A stretch of 50,820 nt of DNA, taken from NCBI GenBank assembly GCA_029259845.1, contig JAJDEI010000301.1, forward strand, positions 1-50,820. Direction: 5' to 3'. The notes under the pieces are model-generated. The model made no database searches, was not told the origin of the DNA, and was given only the letters and a program-made list of their open reading frames with translations. This document shows, in pieces, positions 1 to 8,075 of the stretch (the stretch's first letter is position 1; the number at the start of each line of letters is the position of its first letter). The translations under genes were made by a program, and so were the position numbers. Origin of the DNA: Planctomycetaceae bacterium (GTDB lineage Bacteria; Planctomycetota; Planctomycetia; Planctomycetales; Planctomycetaceae).

Positions 1-166
1 CGATTTTCCCATGTTTGGCCTCCTTGCCAGTTGGACTGTTGTGACAATCGTCCTTCTGGCCTGAGAGGCCTTCTCTGTCTCTATCAATCGAAGACCCAAT
101 CACTTACGACACTTCAAGTGCCATTCGTGCCTGACCCCGACCTGTGGACAATCACAGAGGCAAATC

Positions 167-1618
167 ATGCAACGTTCGGAATGCCACTCACGCCGCCATT
201 TTCTCGCCGGCTCGTCGATGAGCCTCGGCAGCTTTGCGCTCTCATGGATGCTGCAACAGGACGAAGCGCGGGCCAATCCGGCGAAGCCCGAACTGGAGCC
301 TCGTTCCTACGACCTGCTGCCCAAGCGGCCCCCTGCCGAGCCTCGGGCGAAGGCCATGATCTCGCTGTGGATGCAGGGCGGGCCGAGCCAGCTCGACCTG
401 TTCGACCCCAAGCCGGAGATGGCCAAGTACGACGGCAAGCCGTTTCCCGGAGAAATCAAATACGACAACGCGGCTCAGGCGAGTTCCACCGTCTTTCATT
501 CGCCGTGGCGGTTTTCGCCGGCGGGCGAGTGCGGGACGGAACTCTCCGAGTTGCTGCCCTATACCCGGTCCATCGCGGACGACATCTGTCTGATTCGCTC
601 GATGCACACCGGCGTCAACAACCACGGCCAGTCGATTCTCGCCCTGCAAACCGGCCGCATTCTGTCCGGCCGTCCCACACTCGGCAGTTGGCTGACCTAC
701 GGACTCGGCTGCGAGGCGGACAACCTGCCGGCGTTCGTCGCGCTCATCGATCCGGGACAGCTCCCCGTACTTGGTGTCGAGAACTGGTCGAACGGTTTCC
801 TGCCGTCCACGTACCAGGGGACCGTCGTCCGCCCGCAGGAGCCGCGGATTCTTGACCTCACGCCTCCCGCCAAACTGGCTGGTGCGGTCCAGGAGCGGTC
901 GCTGGAGTTTCTTGAACAACTCAACCGCCGGCATCTCGACCGGCACTCCGGCCAATTGGATCTCGAAGCCCGCATCGCCACTTATGCTCTCGCCGCCGGC
1001 ATGCAGACCGCCGCCACCGAAGCGCTCGATCTCACCCGCGAGACGAAGGCCACGCAAACCATGTACGGCATGCACGATGACAATAAGCAGACCGCCGACT
1101 ATGGGGCCCGCTGTCTCATCGCGCGGCGGCTCATCGAACGCGGCGTGCGGTTCGTCCAGATTTACACCCAGAACCAGTATTGGGACAACCACGGCGGCAT
1201 CATCAAAGCGCTCCCCGCCGCCTGCAAAAAAGTCGACAAGCCGTCCGCCGCGTTGGTGAGCGACCTTAAGGCCCGCGGGTTGCTCGATGAAACCGTCGTC
1301 CACTGGGGCGGCGAGATGGGGCGGCTGCCGGTGATCCAAAACGAGGCGGGCCGCGACAAAATCGGCCGCGACCACAACACGTACGGCTTCAGCATGTGGG
1401 TCGCCGGCGGCGGCTTCAAGTCGGGACACGTCCACGGCCTCACGGACGACTTCGGGCACCGGGCGATCGAAGATGTCGTCCATCACTACGACTATCAGGC
1501 CACGCTGCTGCACCTATTCGGCTTCGACCACGAAAAGCTGGTCTTCGTCCGCAACAAGCGGGGCCAAACCCTCACCGACGGCCAACCGGGCCAGGTGATC
1601 GGGGGCTTACTGGCGTGA
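167..1618 (+). CDS. DUF1501 family secreted protein
   Basis: 483 residues. The N-terminus carries a twin-arginine-like export signal (SRRHFLAG at residues 8-15, then a hydrophobic stretch ending near ARA), so the protein is probably exported folded. The body matches the DUF1501 family, which has an alkaline-phosphatase/sulfatase-like fold: [16 protein letters not shown] near residue 67, WDNHGG near 338, HWGGEMGR near 380 and GRDHN near 402. Family members are usually encoded next to a DUF1549/DUF1553 cytochrome-like protein. Here no such partner follows on the same strand; if one exists it lies upstream of the window edge. The biochemical role of the family is not established. A second DUF1501 gene with its partner lies at 42384-46971. 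The start is the first ATG that gives a complete signal peptide. Confidence 0.93.
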   Translation: MQRSECHSRRHFLAGSSMSLGSFALSWMLQQDEARANPAKPELEPRSYDLLPKRPPAEPRAKAMISLWMQGGPSQLDLFDPKPEMAKYDGKPFPGEIKYDNAAQASSTVFHSPWRFSPAGECGTELSELLPYTRSIADDICLIRSMHTGVNNHGQSILALQTGRILSGRPTLGSWLTYGLGCEADNLPAFVALIDPGQLPVLGVENWSNGFLPSTYQGTVVRPQEPRILDLTPPAKLAGAVQERSLEFLEQLNRRHLDRHSGQLDLEARIATYALAAGMQTAATEALDLTRETKATQTMYGMHDDNKQTADYGARCLIARRLIERGVRFVQIYTQNQYWDNHGGIIKALPAACKKVDKPSAALVSDLKARGLLDETVVHWGGEMGRLPVIQNEAGRDKIGRDHNTYGFSMWVAGGGFKSGHVHGLTDDFGHRAIEDVVHHYDYQATLLHLFGFDHEKLVFVRNKRGQTLTDGQPGQVIGGLLA

Positions 1619-1813
1619 CGATGCGCCCTCTGCACTGGGTTGCGGTCGCGCAGTTCGCACCAGCGCCCGATGTCTGGGGCTGTGGGCCATTTCCCTGGAC
1701 CAAACACGGCCCCAGCAGATCTGCGTTGGAGGCAGTCGATTGCCAAACAAGGCCCCAGCCACCCTTCCTGTGCTCGAACAGCTGCTGGCGTGACCGTGAG
1801 AGTTTTCAGCAAC

Positions 1814-1880
1814 GTAGGGTCCGCTGTGCGGACCGTGGCAACGACCGCCAATTCGAATCGGTCCGCACAGCGGACCCTAC
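1814..1880. repeat. 21-bp perfect inverted repeat
   Basis: The left arm at 1814-1834 begins GTAGGGTCCGCTGTGC. The right arm at 1860-1880 is its exact reverse complement and ends GCGGACCCTAC. The loop is 25 bases. Each arm also contains a smaller palindrome (GGTCCGC...GCGGACC). There is no U-tract after either arm, so a simple intrinsic terminator is not favoured, although it lies between convergent gene ends. It could be a palindromic REP-like element. Confidence 0.85.
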
Positions 1881-1911
1881 TTCGCTAGGAAAGTTGACTC
1901 GCCCACAATGA

Positions 1912-1949
1912 CTCACGGGTCCGACAGCACTTGCTGCCAGACCCGTGAG
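1912..1949. terminator. Hairpin between convergent genes, possible bidirectional terminator
   Basis: CTCACGGGTC at 1912-1921 pairs perfectly with GACCCGTGAG at 1940-1949. An inner CAGC/GCTG stem with an ACTT loop lies at 1925-1936, so the whole can fold as one long hairpin. It sits 38 bases past the stop of the minus-strand DUF1559 gene and downstream of the plus-strand DUF1501 gene. There is no clear T-tract, so termination is an inference from position. Confidence 0.45.
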
Positions 1950-1987
1950 CGTCTCTTTCAGGATCTCCTCTAAGTCGTTGCGGGGAT

Positions 1988-3064
1988 TCAGTACTCGCCG
2001 AGCACTTCACCACGCGCGGCCGTCACCAACGAGGCGAAGACGAGCGCATCAACGTTCTCGTTGAGGAACCGAGCCGAACCATCACACAGGGCGATCTGCA
2101 CCCCGCCGGTGTGCCAGGAATACCATCCGGCACCCCGGTAGTTCGAGCAGTTGATTGCGCAGAGACCGCCATCGGCACCCGGTGTGCCGTCGAAGTTGTG
2201 GCCGGCAATCCAGTTCTCTGTGAATCCGTCGCCCCAGGCCCCGCCGCCGGTCACCTGCTGGGCCGGGAATTCGGCCGGCGCTGATGTGGCGTCCTGCTTG
2301 GTGCGAAGGTAGTAAAGATCGTTTCGGTTGGTCAGCTCACCAATCAGAATGGTATTCGTCGTGCCGTCTATGATGTTTCGAATCTTGGAGCCCTGGGAAA
2401 GATCTCCGCCGCCGAACGCGGCAACGATCGGCGGGATGTCTACGACGATGAGGTCCCAGCCGATGGCACCAGCCCGCCCACCGGAGAAGTTCGTGCCGGC
2501 GTAGGCATTGGACGAGAAGTCGCCGCGGATACCATTGGCCGATTCGTAGTCGATCCGGCCGCTCGTCATGGTCCAGGTCGACGCGGTTGGCGGGAAACCG
2601 GCTCCCAACACGGTTCCGCCCGGGATCGTCCAAGTCACCATCTTGGGCTCACCCGGCGCCGAAGGGCAGGTAAACCCGGGAATGACATTCGCGTAGGCCC
2701 CGTCATTTACGGCGTCGTACGGGCTGGTGTTGAAGTCAAGCTGGTTGTAGATGTTGGTCTGTTCCATGTAAGGCAGCAGAGCCGTGCGCCAGGAAATCAG
2801 GCCGGTGACTTCGAGGCTGGCACCGGTGCCGCCAGCGTTGACGCCGCCTCGCGTCTTGGCAAACTCACCATAGACATCGTGGTAATTGTGGAACGCCAGT
2901 CCAAATTGCTTGAGGTTGTTCCGACATTGGGTGCGGCGAGCCGCCTCCCGCGCCTGTTGCACCGCAGGCAGCAGCAGCGCGATCAAGATGGCGATGATTG
3001 CAATCACCACCAACAACTCAATCAGTGTGAATCCGGAGTGTGGCCGACGTCTCGCAGGACGCAT
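1988..3064 (-). CDS. DUF1559 prepilin-type secreted protein
   Basis: 358 residues. The N-terminus is a type IV pilin-like processing signal: a basic leader, then [20 protein letters not shown], the G|FTLIE cleavage/methylation motif and its hydrophobic helix (about residues 11-35). The rest matches DUF1559, a family greatly expanded in planctomycetes: [20 protein letters not shown] near residue 37, a central beta-rich region, and the closing W(Y)SWHTGG...[13 protein letters not shown] block near 315-340. Members are thought to be pseudopilin-like surface or periplasmic proteins; substrates and partners are unknown. It lies 102 bases downstream of the lipoprotein gene at 3167-3640 on the same strand and is likely co-transcribed with it from the promoter at 3839-3868. 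Confidence 0.95.
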   Translation of the reverse strand: MRPARRRPHSGFTLIELLVVIAIIAILIALLLPAVQQAREAARRTQCRNNLKQFGLAFHNYHDVYGEFAKTRGGVNAGGTGASLEVTGLISWRTALLPYMEQTNIYNQLDFNTSPYDAVNDGAYANVIPGFTCPSAPGEPKMVTWTIPGGTVLGAGFPPTASTWTMTSGRIDYESANGIRGDFSSNAYAGTNFSGGRAGAIGWDLIVVDIPPIVAAFGGGDLSQGSKIRNIIDGTTNTILIGELTNRNDLYYLRTKQDATSAPAEFPAQQVTGGGAWGDGFTENWIAGHNFDGTPGADGGLCAINCSNYRGAGWYSWHTGGVQIALCDGSARFLNENVDALVFASLVTAARGEVLGEY

Positions 3065-3166
3065 GAGAACCTCCCTCGTGAAGAAGATGAGAAACAGAAT
3101 TGACGAACTCGAAACGAGAAAAGCGAACCAAACCGATCGGAAAGCCCACGTCAGGTTTTCCGCACA

Positions 3167-3640
3167 TCAGTCCGTCCTCAGATCAATCGCGCCCAAGTCA
3201 ACGGGTTCACTCGACTCCGTAACCTGGATGCTGACTTCCGACTTGTCAGGGTCGGCATATTTCCCTTTGAATTTGTCGCCTTCGTAGCGGCCGTTAAACA
3301 AATTAATCTGCCCCCATTTGAACGTCAGTTTGTATTCGCCGACCGGGACGCCGTCGCCGGTTTCGTAAGTTGTCAGGGAGAACTTGCCGTCCGCCTCGGT
3401 GAACGTCGATGGCGTGCTGTTCGTCGGCGTGGGACCGTTGACCGGCTCGGCTCGAATTGCGATCTGCCCCTGAGGCTTGCCGTCGACAGTTACGACCCCC
3501 GACACGGGAATCGTGACCACTCTCGGTCCGCCCCGAGGCTCGTCCTTGCAGCCGCTCAGCAGTGTCGAGCTGAGGACGCAGGACGCAAAGAAAAGTCGGG
3601 GTCCGGAATTCCGGAGAGTCGCTTTTAGCAAACTGTTCAT
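3167..3640 (-). CDS. Lipoprotein with transthyretin/carboxypeptidase-regulatory-like domain
   Basis: 157 residues. A signal peptide ends in a lipobox, LSSTLLSGC, with the lipid-modified cysteine at about residue 31. The mature part reads VTIPVSGVVTVDGKPQGQIA and later TEADGKFSLTTYETGDGVPVGEYKLTF, the beta-sandwich pattern of the carboxypeptidase regulatory-like / transthyretin fold. Planctomycetes carry many small lipoproteins of this kind beside DUF1559 genes. The usual order is DUF1559 first; here the lipoprotein comes first. No enzymatic residues are expected, and a structural or envelope-binding role is inferred. It is the first gene after the strong promoter at 3839-3868, with a 5' untranslated stretch of about 190 bases. 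Confidence 0.85.
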   Translation of the reverse strand: MNSLLKATLRNSGPRLFFASCVLSSTLLSGCKDEPRGGPRVVTIPVSGVVTVDGKPQGQIAIRAEPVNGPTPTNSTPSTFTEADGKFSLTTYETGDGVPVGEYKLTFKWGQINLFNGRYEGDKFKGKYADPDKSEVSIQVTESSEPVDLGAIDLRTD

Positions 3641-3838
3641 AGCCGGAAAGAGATGTCTTGCAGAGGCAGCGCCAAAAGGGAACGACCGAAACAGACAAAC
3701 CCAAATCGTGCTGGCCTAGCTTCAATAATGTACGAGACCGACAGACTCCGCAGCCGGATTCTCCCGATCAACGATTTGGCTGCAAGTCGTGACTAGAATG
3801 GTGAACACGCAAGCATACGTTCCCATTCGTCTCCCAGA

Positions 3839-3868
3839 ATTCTAGCCCCGACCGCCGACTTTTGTCAA
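3839..3868 (-). promoter_or_regulatory. Near-consensus sigma70-type promoter
   Basis: On the minus strand TTGACA (3868-3863) and TAGAAT (3844-3839) are separated by 18 bases: a perfect -35 and a five-of-six -10. Transcription would start near 3832 and run into the lipoprotein gene (start 3640) and the DUF1559 gene. Its -35 abuts the palindrome at 3868-3881. Confidence 0.6.
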
Positions 3869-3881
3869 CCGACCGGTCGGT
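3868..3881. promoter_or_regulatory. 14-bp perfect palindrome, TetR-type operator candidate
   Basis: ACCGACCGGTCGGT is its own reverse complement. It overlaps the -35 of the minus-strand promoter by one base, a position where a bound repressor would block RNA polymerase. TetR-family dimers typically bind palindromes of this size and symmetry. No TetR-family gene is in the window, so the regulator is unknown. Confidence 0.5.
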
Positions 3882-4141
3882 AAGTTTTTTCGCCTGTCTC
3901 ATCGGCCGCTCCGACGCAATTGAACGTCCGGCCGTTTGCCCGCGGGGCCAAGCGGTCCGTCCGAACCGACAGACACGCCACGTGGCTGTCGCACACCTGC
4001 CGCCGGTTCGCGTTGAATCGTGGCCGTCTGTTGTGCGCGTCGCGGACACGGCCACTCGCTGGGCGGGCGGCGGTGGGAATGCGGTCGACGCGGCGAGAAT
4101 TGCGATGACAGCCATCGCCCGGGTGGCGTCTGCAACCGCTC

Positions 4142-5227
4142 TCAGCGGTCGAATGATTTCACCCGATGCCGACGGGCCAGCACGCGACGGACCAGGTGCG
4201 GAGGAACGAACGCCACGTTGCCGACGATCATGATGAGCGCAAAGGTCCACATGCCCATACACAGGCCAATGCCCGCATGCAGCAGCACGGCGAAAAACAA
4301 CACCAACGGCCGCAGCACGGGAACCCACACGAACACAGGATACGTCACCTCCCAGAAGATCGTAAAGTGGGTCAGGACATGGATGAGGATCGGGAAGTTA
4401 GCCAGCCACAGCATGTCGAGGGTCTGGTATTCCAGGTTGGCGAACGCTCCCCACATCGCCATGCCGTTCCACCAAGCGACGCCCTGCAGTTTGGAGACCC
4501 CGGCAAAGAAATAAATCACGCACATGTGGATCTGGATCAGGCGAATGGCGATGTTGGCATGGATGCTCGGCCCCGTGGCGTCGAAGCCCAGCCCGGGGGC
4601 GACCGTCGACAGTGCCGCCTCATCAGTCGTGCCAAGCCGGCGTCGCAGCCAGGAATCAGCCGAGCAGGCCGCACCGCTCGGCCCCAGGGCTAGGTAAAAC
4701 GTGAGCAACCCATTGATCTGATCGAGCCCAAACAAGGCGGTCGGCACGCGGTTGGCATATGAGATCACGATGACCAGCGCGAGCAGCGAGGTCACCCGCG
4801 TGAACAGGCCGACGGCGAACAGTCCCAGGATACCCAGACACAGCAAGTGGACCGCGTACGCGTATGATGGCGGCACCACGTACCAGAACGAAAACACGTG
4901 CGCGTTGAGCAGAGACTGATACTGCTGCACCAGGTCGGACGTGACCCACGACTCCGGGCCGAAAAACGATGCGAAGTCCAGCCCCCAGACCCAGTGCGTG
5001 TAGAGGAGCATTGTGCCAGCGAGGACGCGGATGAGCCCGAGGGTCGCCGGGTCGGTTGGTGTGAACCAGAACCGATTCCAGTTCCCCGCCGCGCTCTGCT
5101 GCAGGTCCCACCCATATTGCCGCAGCAGTCCGCGTGGGGAGGGACGCTCAGAGACCGACGTCACTTGGCGCGCCGGTTCAGCCGCCTCATGAGTCAAAAC
5201 AGCGGGTGGTGCGTTCTGGTGTTCCAT
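4142..5227 (-). CDS. HTTM-domain membrane protein (vitamin K carboxylase-like)
   Basis: 361 residues, with about seven or eight hydrophobic segments. The N-terminal part (residues ~35-75) reads FWFTPTDPATLGLIRVLAGT and LLYTHWVW, and later PSGAACSADSWLRRR and IHMCVIYFFAGVSKLQGVAW occur. This pattern fits the HTTM domain, the membrane part of vitamin K-dependent gamma-glutamyl carboxylase and its bacterial relatives. The lumenal carboxylase part is missing, as is usual for short bacterial HTTM proteins, so the reaction is unknown. It sits 45 bases after the stop of the 190-residue gene at 5273-5845 and the two probably form one transcript. Confidence 0.88.
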   Translation of the reverse strand: MEHQNAPPAVLTHEAAEPARQVTSVSERPSPRGLLRQYGWDLQQSAAGNWNRFWFTPTDPATLGLIRVLAGTMLLYTHWVWGLDFASFFGPESWVTSDLVQQYQSLLNAHVFSFWYVVPPSYAYAVHLLCLGILGLFAVGLFTRVTSLLALVIVISYANRVPTALFGLDQINGLLTFYLALGPSGAACSADSWLRRRLGTTDEAALSTVAPGLGFDATGPSIHANIAIRLIQIHMCVIYFFAGVSKLQGVAWWNGMAMWGAFANLEYQTLDMLWLANFPILIHVLTHFTIFWEVTYPVFVWVPVLRPLVLFFAVLLHAGIGLCMGMWTFALIMIVGNVAFVPPHLVRRVLARRHRVKSFDR

Positions 5228-5272
5228 GAATATGGGGGAGCGTTGGTGCGTACGTCGGTACTCATCGTGAAA

Positions 5273-5845
5273 TCAGTCCGTGTCGCGTTCGTAAACGCCC
5301 AATGCCGTTGCTTCGTAACTGTCCGGGTGATCCAGCGGCACGCCGTCGAGCACCATATTGGGAGATGGAAAGAAATGCCGCACGTGTGTCAGGCGGACTT
5401 TCCGCCCGTCATACTTGCGGGCGAGGCAGCGGGCGTAGGACTCGTGCCATGCTTCGCTCAGTTCGTCCGGGATGTACGACAACGATTCGGTCAGCATGAA
5501 GTGCCGATGGTACAGCAGTCGAGGCCAGATCTTCCGGTTCGGCATGATTCCACGGATTGACGTTCCGTCCTCGCGCTCCACCATGAACGCCACGAGTGTG
5601 CTGTCCCCCGGTTCGGGGGCAAAGAAGTGAAACCCGTGATTCAAATAGAACGTCTGAAGATAGGGACGGAAGACACTTGAAACACTTCGCATCAGGCTCG
5701 ATGTTGGAGGCACAACCAACGGTGCCGCGATGATTCCGATGACGTGGTACAGCAGCCAGATTGTGATCAAACGCCGTGGCCATCGGGGGATCGCGTCCCA
5801 CGGCTGACACGGTTGGCGGTCGGCGTCTTGCGGCGTGATGTCCAC
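5273..5845 (-). CDS. Conserved planctomycete protein, HTTM partner
   Basis: 190 residues with one membrane segment (about 27-45, LITIWLLYHVIGIIAAPLVV). The following part is rich in aromatic residues: FYLNHGFHFFAPEPG near 88, VEREDGTSIRG near 110 and LYHRHFMLTESL near 130. I do not recognise a named domain. The FFAPEPG motif and the position directly upstream of an HTTM gene recur in planctomycete HTTM loci as I recall them, which suggests a membrane-anchored partner of the HTTM protein. The stop codon precedes the HTTM start by 45 bases. Confidence 0.72.
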   Translation of the reverse strand: MDITPQDADRQPCQPWDAIPRWPRRLITIWLLYHVIGIIAAPLVVPPTSSLMRSVSSVFRPYLQTFYLNHGFHFFAPEPGDSTLVAFMVEREDGTSIRGIMPNRKIWPRLLYHRHFMLTESLSYIPDELSEAWHESYARCLARKYDGRKVRLTHVRHFFPSPNMVLDGVPLDHPDSYEATALGVYERDTD

Positions 5846-5905
5846 GATTCAACTCATTTAGGGCAATACGGTTGGGGCAACTCGCTCACGGCCCATCAAG
5901 GGGAC

Positions 5906-5950
5906 AAAAAAACGGAGAGCAGGATCGGAATGCTCCGTCCTCCTCTCCGT
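5906..5950 (-). terminator. Rho-independent terminator
   Basis: On the minus strand ACGGAGAG (5950-5943) pairs with CTCTCCGT (5919-5912) and is followed directly by a run of seven T (5912-5906). It lies about 70 bases past the stop of the Gly/Ser/Tyr repeat gene and before the start of the 190-residue gene, separating the two transcripts. An inner GGAGCATTCC segment can extend the fold. Confidence 0.75.
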
Positions 5951-6017
5951 GTTGCGTTGCTTGCCTGACGCCACGCTCATCCAGCGAATGCGCGACGTGC
6001 TTGCCGCTCATCGGAAA

Positions 6018-6482
6018 TCAATAGCCGTAGGAGCCACCGTACGACCCATAGGAACCACCGACTGAGCCATGCGAGCCGTGAATCCGGTGCCGAACTCTCA
6101 CCCGAACTCGTGCACCATGTGACCCGCCGTATGAACCATACGAGCCGCCATCCGATCCATAGGAGCCACCATCCGATCCATACGAACCGCCATCCGATCC
6201 ATACGAACCGCCGTCCGATCCATAAGATCCATGCGAACCGTGTCTCCGGTAGCGGGCCTTGACGCGAACAACTCCGCCATGAGAGCCATAGCTTCCGCCG
6301 GAGCCATAGCTTCCACCCGAGCCGTAACTCCCGCCGGAACCGTAGCTCCCGCCAGAGGCGTATCCGACCGAACCGTGGCTACCCAACGATCCTAAGCTGT
6401 GCCAACCAGCTTCGGATGTCCCGACGACAAGCGCCAGTCCCAGCGTCAGGGCTGCCGTTCCCAAGAGTGCTTTTCGTGTCAT
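6018..6482 (-). CDS. Secreted Gly/Ser/Tyr-rich repeat protein
   Basis: 154 residues from the ATG at 6482, chosen because GGGAGGAA lies just upstream; a start 18 bases earlier would place that ribosome binding site inside the gene. A signal peptide (MTRKALLGTAALTLGLALVV, cut near SEA) is followed by low-complexity repeats: GSYGSG units, then GSYGSDG units, then GSYGSYG. Two basic modules interrupt them, VRVKARYRRHGSHGS and VRVRVRHRIHGSHGS, which are clearly duplicates. The composition (Gly, Ser, Tyr, no Cys) suggests a disordered or adhesive extracellular protein, but I cannot assign a function. It ends at a strong terminator (5906-5950). Confidence 0.85.
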   Translation of the reverse strand: MTRKALLGTAALTLGLALVVGTSEAGWHSLGSLGSHGSVGYASGGSYGSGGSYGSGGSYGSGGSYGSHGGVVRVKARYRRHGSHGSYGSDGGSYGSDGGSYGSDGGSYGSDGGSYGSYGGSHGARVRVRVRHRIHGSHGSVGGSYGSYGGSYGY

Positions 6483-7053
6483 TCGCTGTTCCTCCCCCAT
6501 GGTCTTTGGATTGGTTTAGAGCGTGGCGAAACGCGTCCCGATTGACCCCATCCGGCTCATCTTGCCGGTACATTTACTTGGGGTGAGTGCGCAGCCTACG
6601 GGGTGTGAGGATATCCCCAAGAAAGAAGAAAGTCAAACGATTGCGTCAGTAAAATCGATAAGGATATCTGCGGTGTGCGGGATGTCTCAGTCGCCCTGTG
6701 AAGTGGGACCGTTTGTCACACGATCGGGGGGGCAACCATTGGTTACGCGCCGGTTTGACCGTGCGGCGGAGCTTCCCAGACGTTTCGGGGGAGCCTGCCC
6801 CGGTTTCACAGAAGGATATCTGTTGTGATCGACGAACACTCGCGGTTCTAAAAGGAGAAGCCCGGACCCTGATCATCTCAGTCGGTTGCCGTGGGATGAA
6901 CGGGGACAAGTCTCACCAGCCTCTCGCAGTCGGTGGGAAAACGGGAGAAGCCGGCGTGCAACATTCCCCCGTACACCTGTCGGACGGCTCGCCACATTCA
7001 ATGGATGCACGAGAGTCGAAGTTGGCCTATAATCGCCGCCCTACAAACCGGGA
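6483..7053. other. Intergenic region between divergent genes
   Basis: 571 bases separating the minus-strand repeat-protein gene and plus-strand mqnA. No coding frame looks real. The stretch contains three copies of GGATATC (6608, 6661 and 6813 regions) and a TATAAT hexamer at 7028-7033 just ahead of mqnA. No long inverted repeat is visible. Confidence 0.5.
7028..7033 (+). promoter_or_regulatory. -10 element upstream of mqnA
   Basis: A perfect TATAAT stands 21 bases ahead of the mqnA ATG at 7054, with no good -35 at the expected distance and no purine-rich ribosome site before the ATG. Initiation near 7040 would give a very short leader, or a leaderless message if the ATG at 7066 or 7054 is used. 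Confidence 0.4.
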
Positions 7054-7947
7054 ATGACCGGACCCATGATTGAGCCCCTTCGAATGCCGCAAATGGAATT
7101 GAACGGCTTGCCCGTCTGTATTGGAGCCGTCAGCTACTTGAACTCGAAGCCGCTGATCGAGGGGCTTGCCGAGTCGCTGCCGGATGCCCGGCTGACCCTC
7201 GGCCTTCCCAGCCGGCTGGCGGACAGATTGGCCCGCGGCGAGCTCGATGTGGCTCTCGTGCCCTCCATCGAGGCCTTTTCGGATCCGGCGTACGAGATCA
7301 TTTCGGATGCCTGCGTCGCCACCCGCGGCCCGGTGCTCAGCGTCAAGCTCTACTGCCGCGTGCCTCCCGGTGAGATTCGCACCTTGGCGCTCGATGAAGG
7401 ATCACGGACCAGCGCAGCTCTCGCACGGATCATGCTCCATGAGCGGTACGGAGTCTCGCCGGACATCGAAGCACTGCTGATGGGGAACGGATTGGATGAC
7501 ACAGAGGCGGACGCCGTTCTGCTGATTGGCGACCGCGCGATGCACGCACCTCGGGAAAGCTTTCACACCACTTGGGACCTTGGCGAGGAATGGCTCCGCT
7601 GGACCGGACTGCCGTTTGTGTTCGCCATGTGGGTCGGACGGTCTGAGCTGTCCTATGGCGTGATCGAGGAGGCGTTGGAACAAGCGCGGGATCATGGCGT
7701 GCGTGAGATTGCGAACATCGCTGCCCGTGAAGCTCCCGCGTTGGGGATCAGCGTACACGCAGCCGCCGAGTACCTGACGCGGAACCTGCACTTCACGATG
7801 GGGTCCGCCGAACGGAGCGGTCTGGCGTTGTTTCATCGGTTGGCCTCCCGGATCGGCCTTGCTCCGAAAGCAACCGCTCTTCGGGACCGTGCCGCCGCCG
7901 GGGTGCGCGGCGTTGACGGGAAACCGGCAGCTTCGATGCGACCGTAG
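7054..7947 (+). CDS. mqnA: Chorismate dehydratase MqnA (menaquinone, futalosine pathway)
   Basis: 297 residues; family members are about 270-290. MqnA removes water from chorismate to give 3-enolpyruvyl-benzoate, the first step of the futalosine route to menaquinone, in the cytoplasm. Sequence support: IGAVSYLNSKPL at residues 23-34, LPSRLADRLARGELDVALVP near 50-70, and a periplasmic-binding-protein-like alternation through LALDEGSRTSAALARIML near 112 and LIGDRAMHA near 153. A start at the ATG four codons later (7066) is also possible. mqnC follows at 9893 with one glycosyltransferase gene between. The other pathway enzymes (MqnE, MqnB, MqnD) are not in the window. Confidence 0.95.
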   Translation: MTGPMIEPLRMPQMELNGLPVCIGAVSYLNSKPLIEGLAESLPDARLTLGLPSRLADRLARGELDVALVPSIEAFSDPAYEIISDACVATRGPVLSVKLYCRVPPGEIRTLALDEGSRTSAALARIMLHERYGVSPDIEALLMGNGLDDTEADAVLLIGDRAMHAPRESFHTTWDLGEEWLRWTGLPFVFAMWVGRSELSYGVIEEALEQARDHGVREIANIAAREAPALGISVHAAAEYLTRNLHFTMGSAERSGLALFHRLASRIGLAPKATALRDRAAAGVRGVDGKPAASMRP

Positions 7948-7972
7948 CGCCATGCCGACTTTGATCTGGGAG

Positions 7973-8022
7973 TTGGAGTTCAGCCTTTTGGCTGCGAAAA
8001 CAAGCGAAAGCTTGAACTCCAA
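7973..8022. repeat. Three-stem cloverleaf-like inverted repeat
   Basis: An outer stem TTGGAGTTC (7973-7981) pairs with GAACTCCAA (8014-8022). Inside are two complete hairpins: CAGCC-TTTT-GGCTG (7981-7994) and CAAGC-GAAA-GCTTG (8001-8014), the second with a GNRA tetraloop. It lies in the gap between mqnA and the membrane glycosyltransferase gene. It might be a REP-like repeat or an RNA element in the shared message. Confidence 0.75.
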
Positions 8023-8075
8023 GCCTGAGACCCACGTTTGAAAGATCAGTCGCGCCCAATGCAGGTTTTTCGCCC

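Larger units (their letters stand above)
1619..1987. other. Intergenic region between convergent genes
   Basis: No gene is supported in these 369 bases, which separate a plus-strand gene from a minus-strand gene that converge. The stretch holds two inverted repeats, listed separately (1814-1880 and 1912-1949). Open frames here are short and look like shadows. Confidence 0.6.
3641..4141. other. Intergenic region with promoter and operator
   Basis: 501 bases between the HTTM gene and the lipoprotein gene, both on the minus strand. The supported content is the promoter and palindrome at 3839-3881. An open frame of 186 codons spans 3768-4328 on the minus strand. It overlaps the HTTM gene, has low-complexity Arg/Ala/Thr composition and no recognisable domain, so I treat it as a shadow. 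Confidence 0.55.

Noticed and set aside
2..64. Possible last 20 codons of an upstream plus-strand gene (ends ...SWTVVTIVLLA stop)
   Set aside because: Too short to judge; hydrophobic end could be a membrane protein tail but nothing upstream is visible.
31..855. Open frame of 274 codons opposite in phase to the first DUF1501 gene
   Set aside because: Arg/Ala/Gly-rich shadow of the DUF1501 gene; no ribosome site or domain.
3768..4328. 186-codon minus-strand frame across the promoter region
   Set aside because: Overlaps the HTTM gene end, spans the promoter and has no domain or plausible composition.
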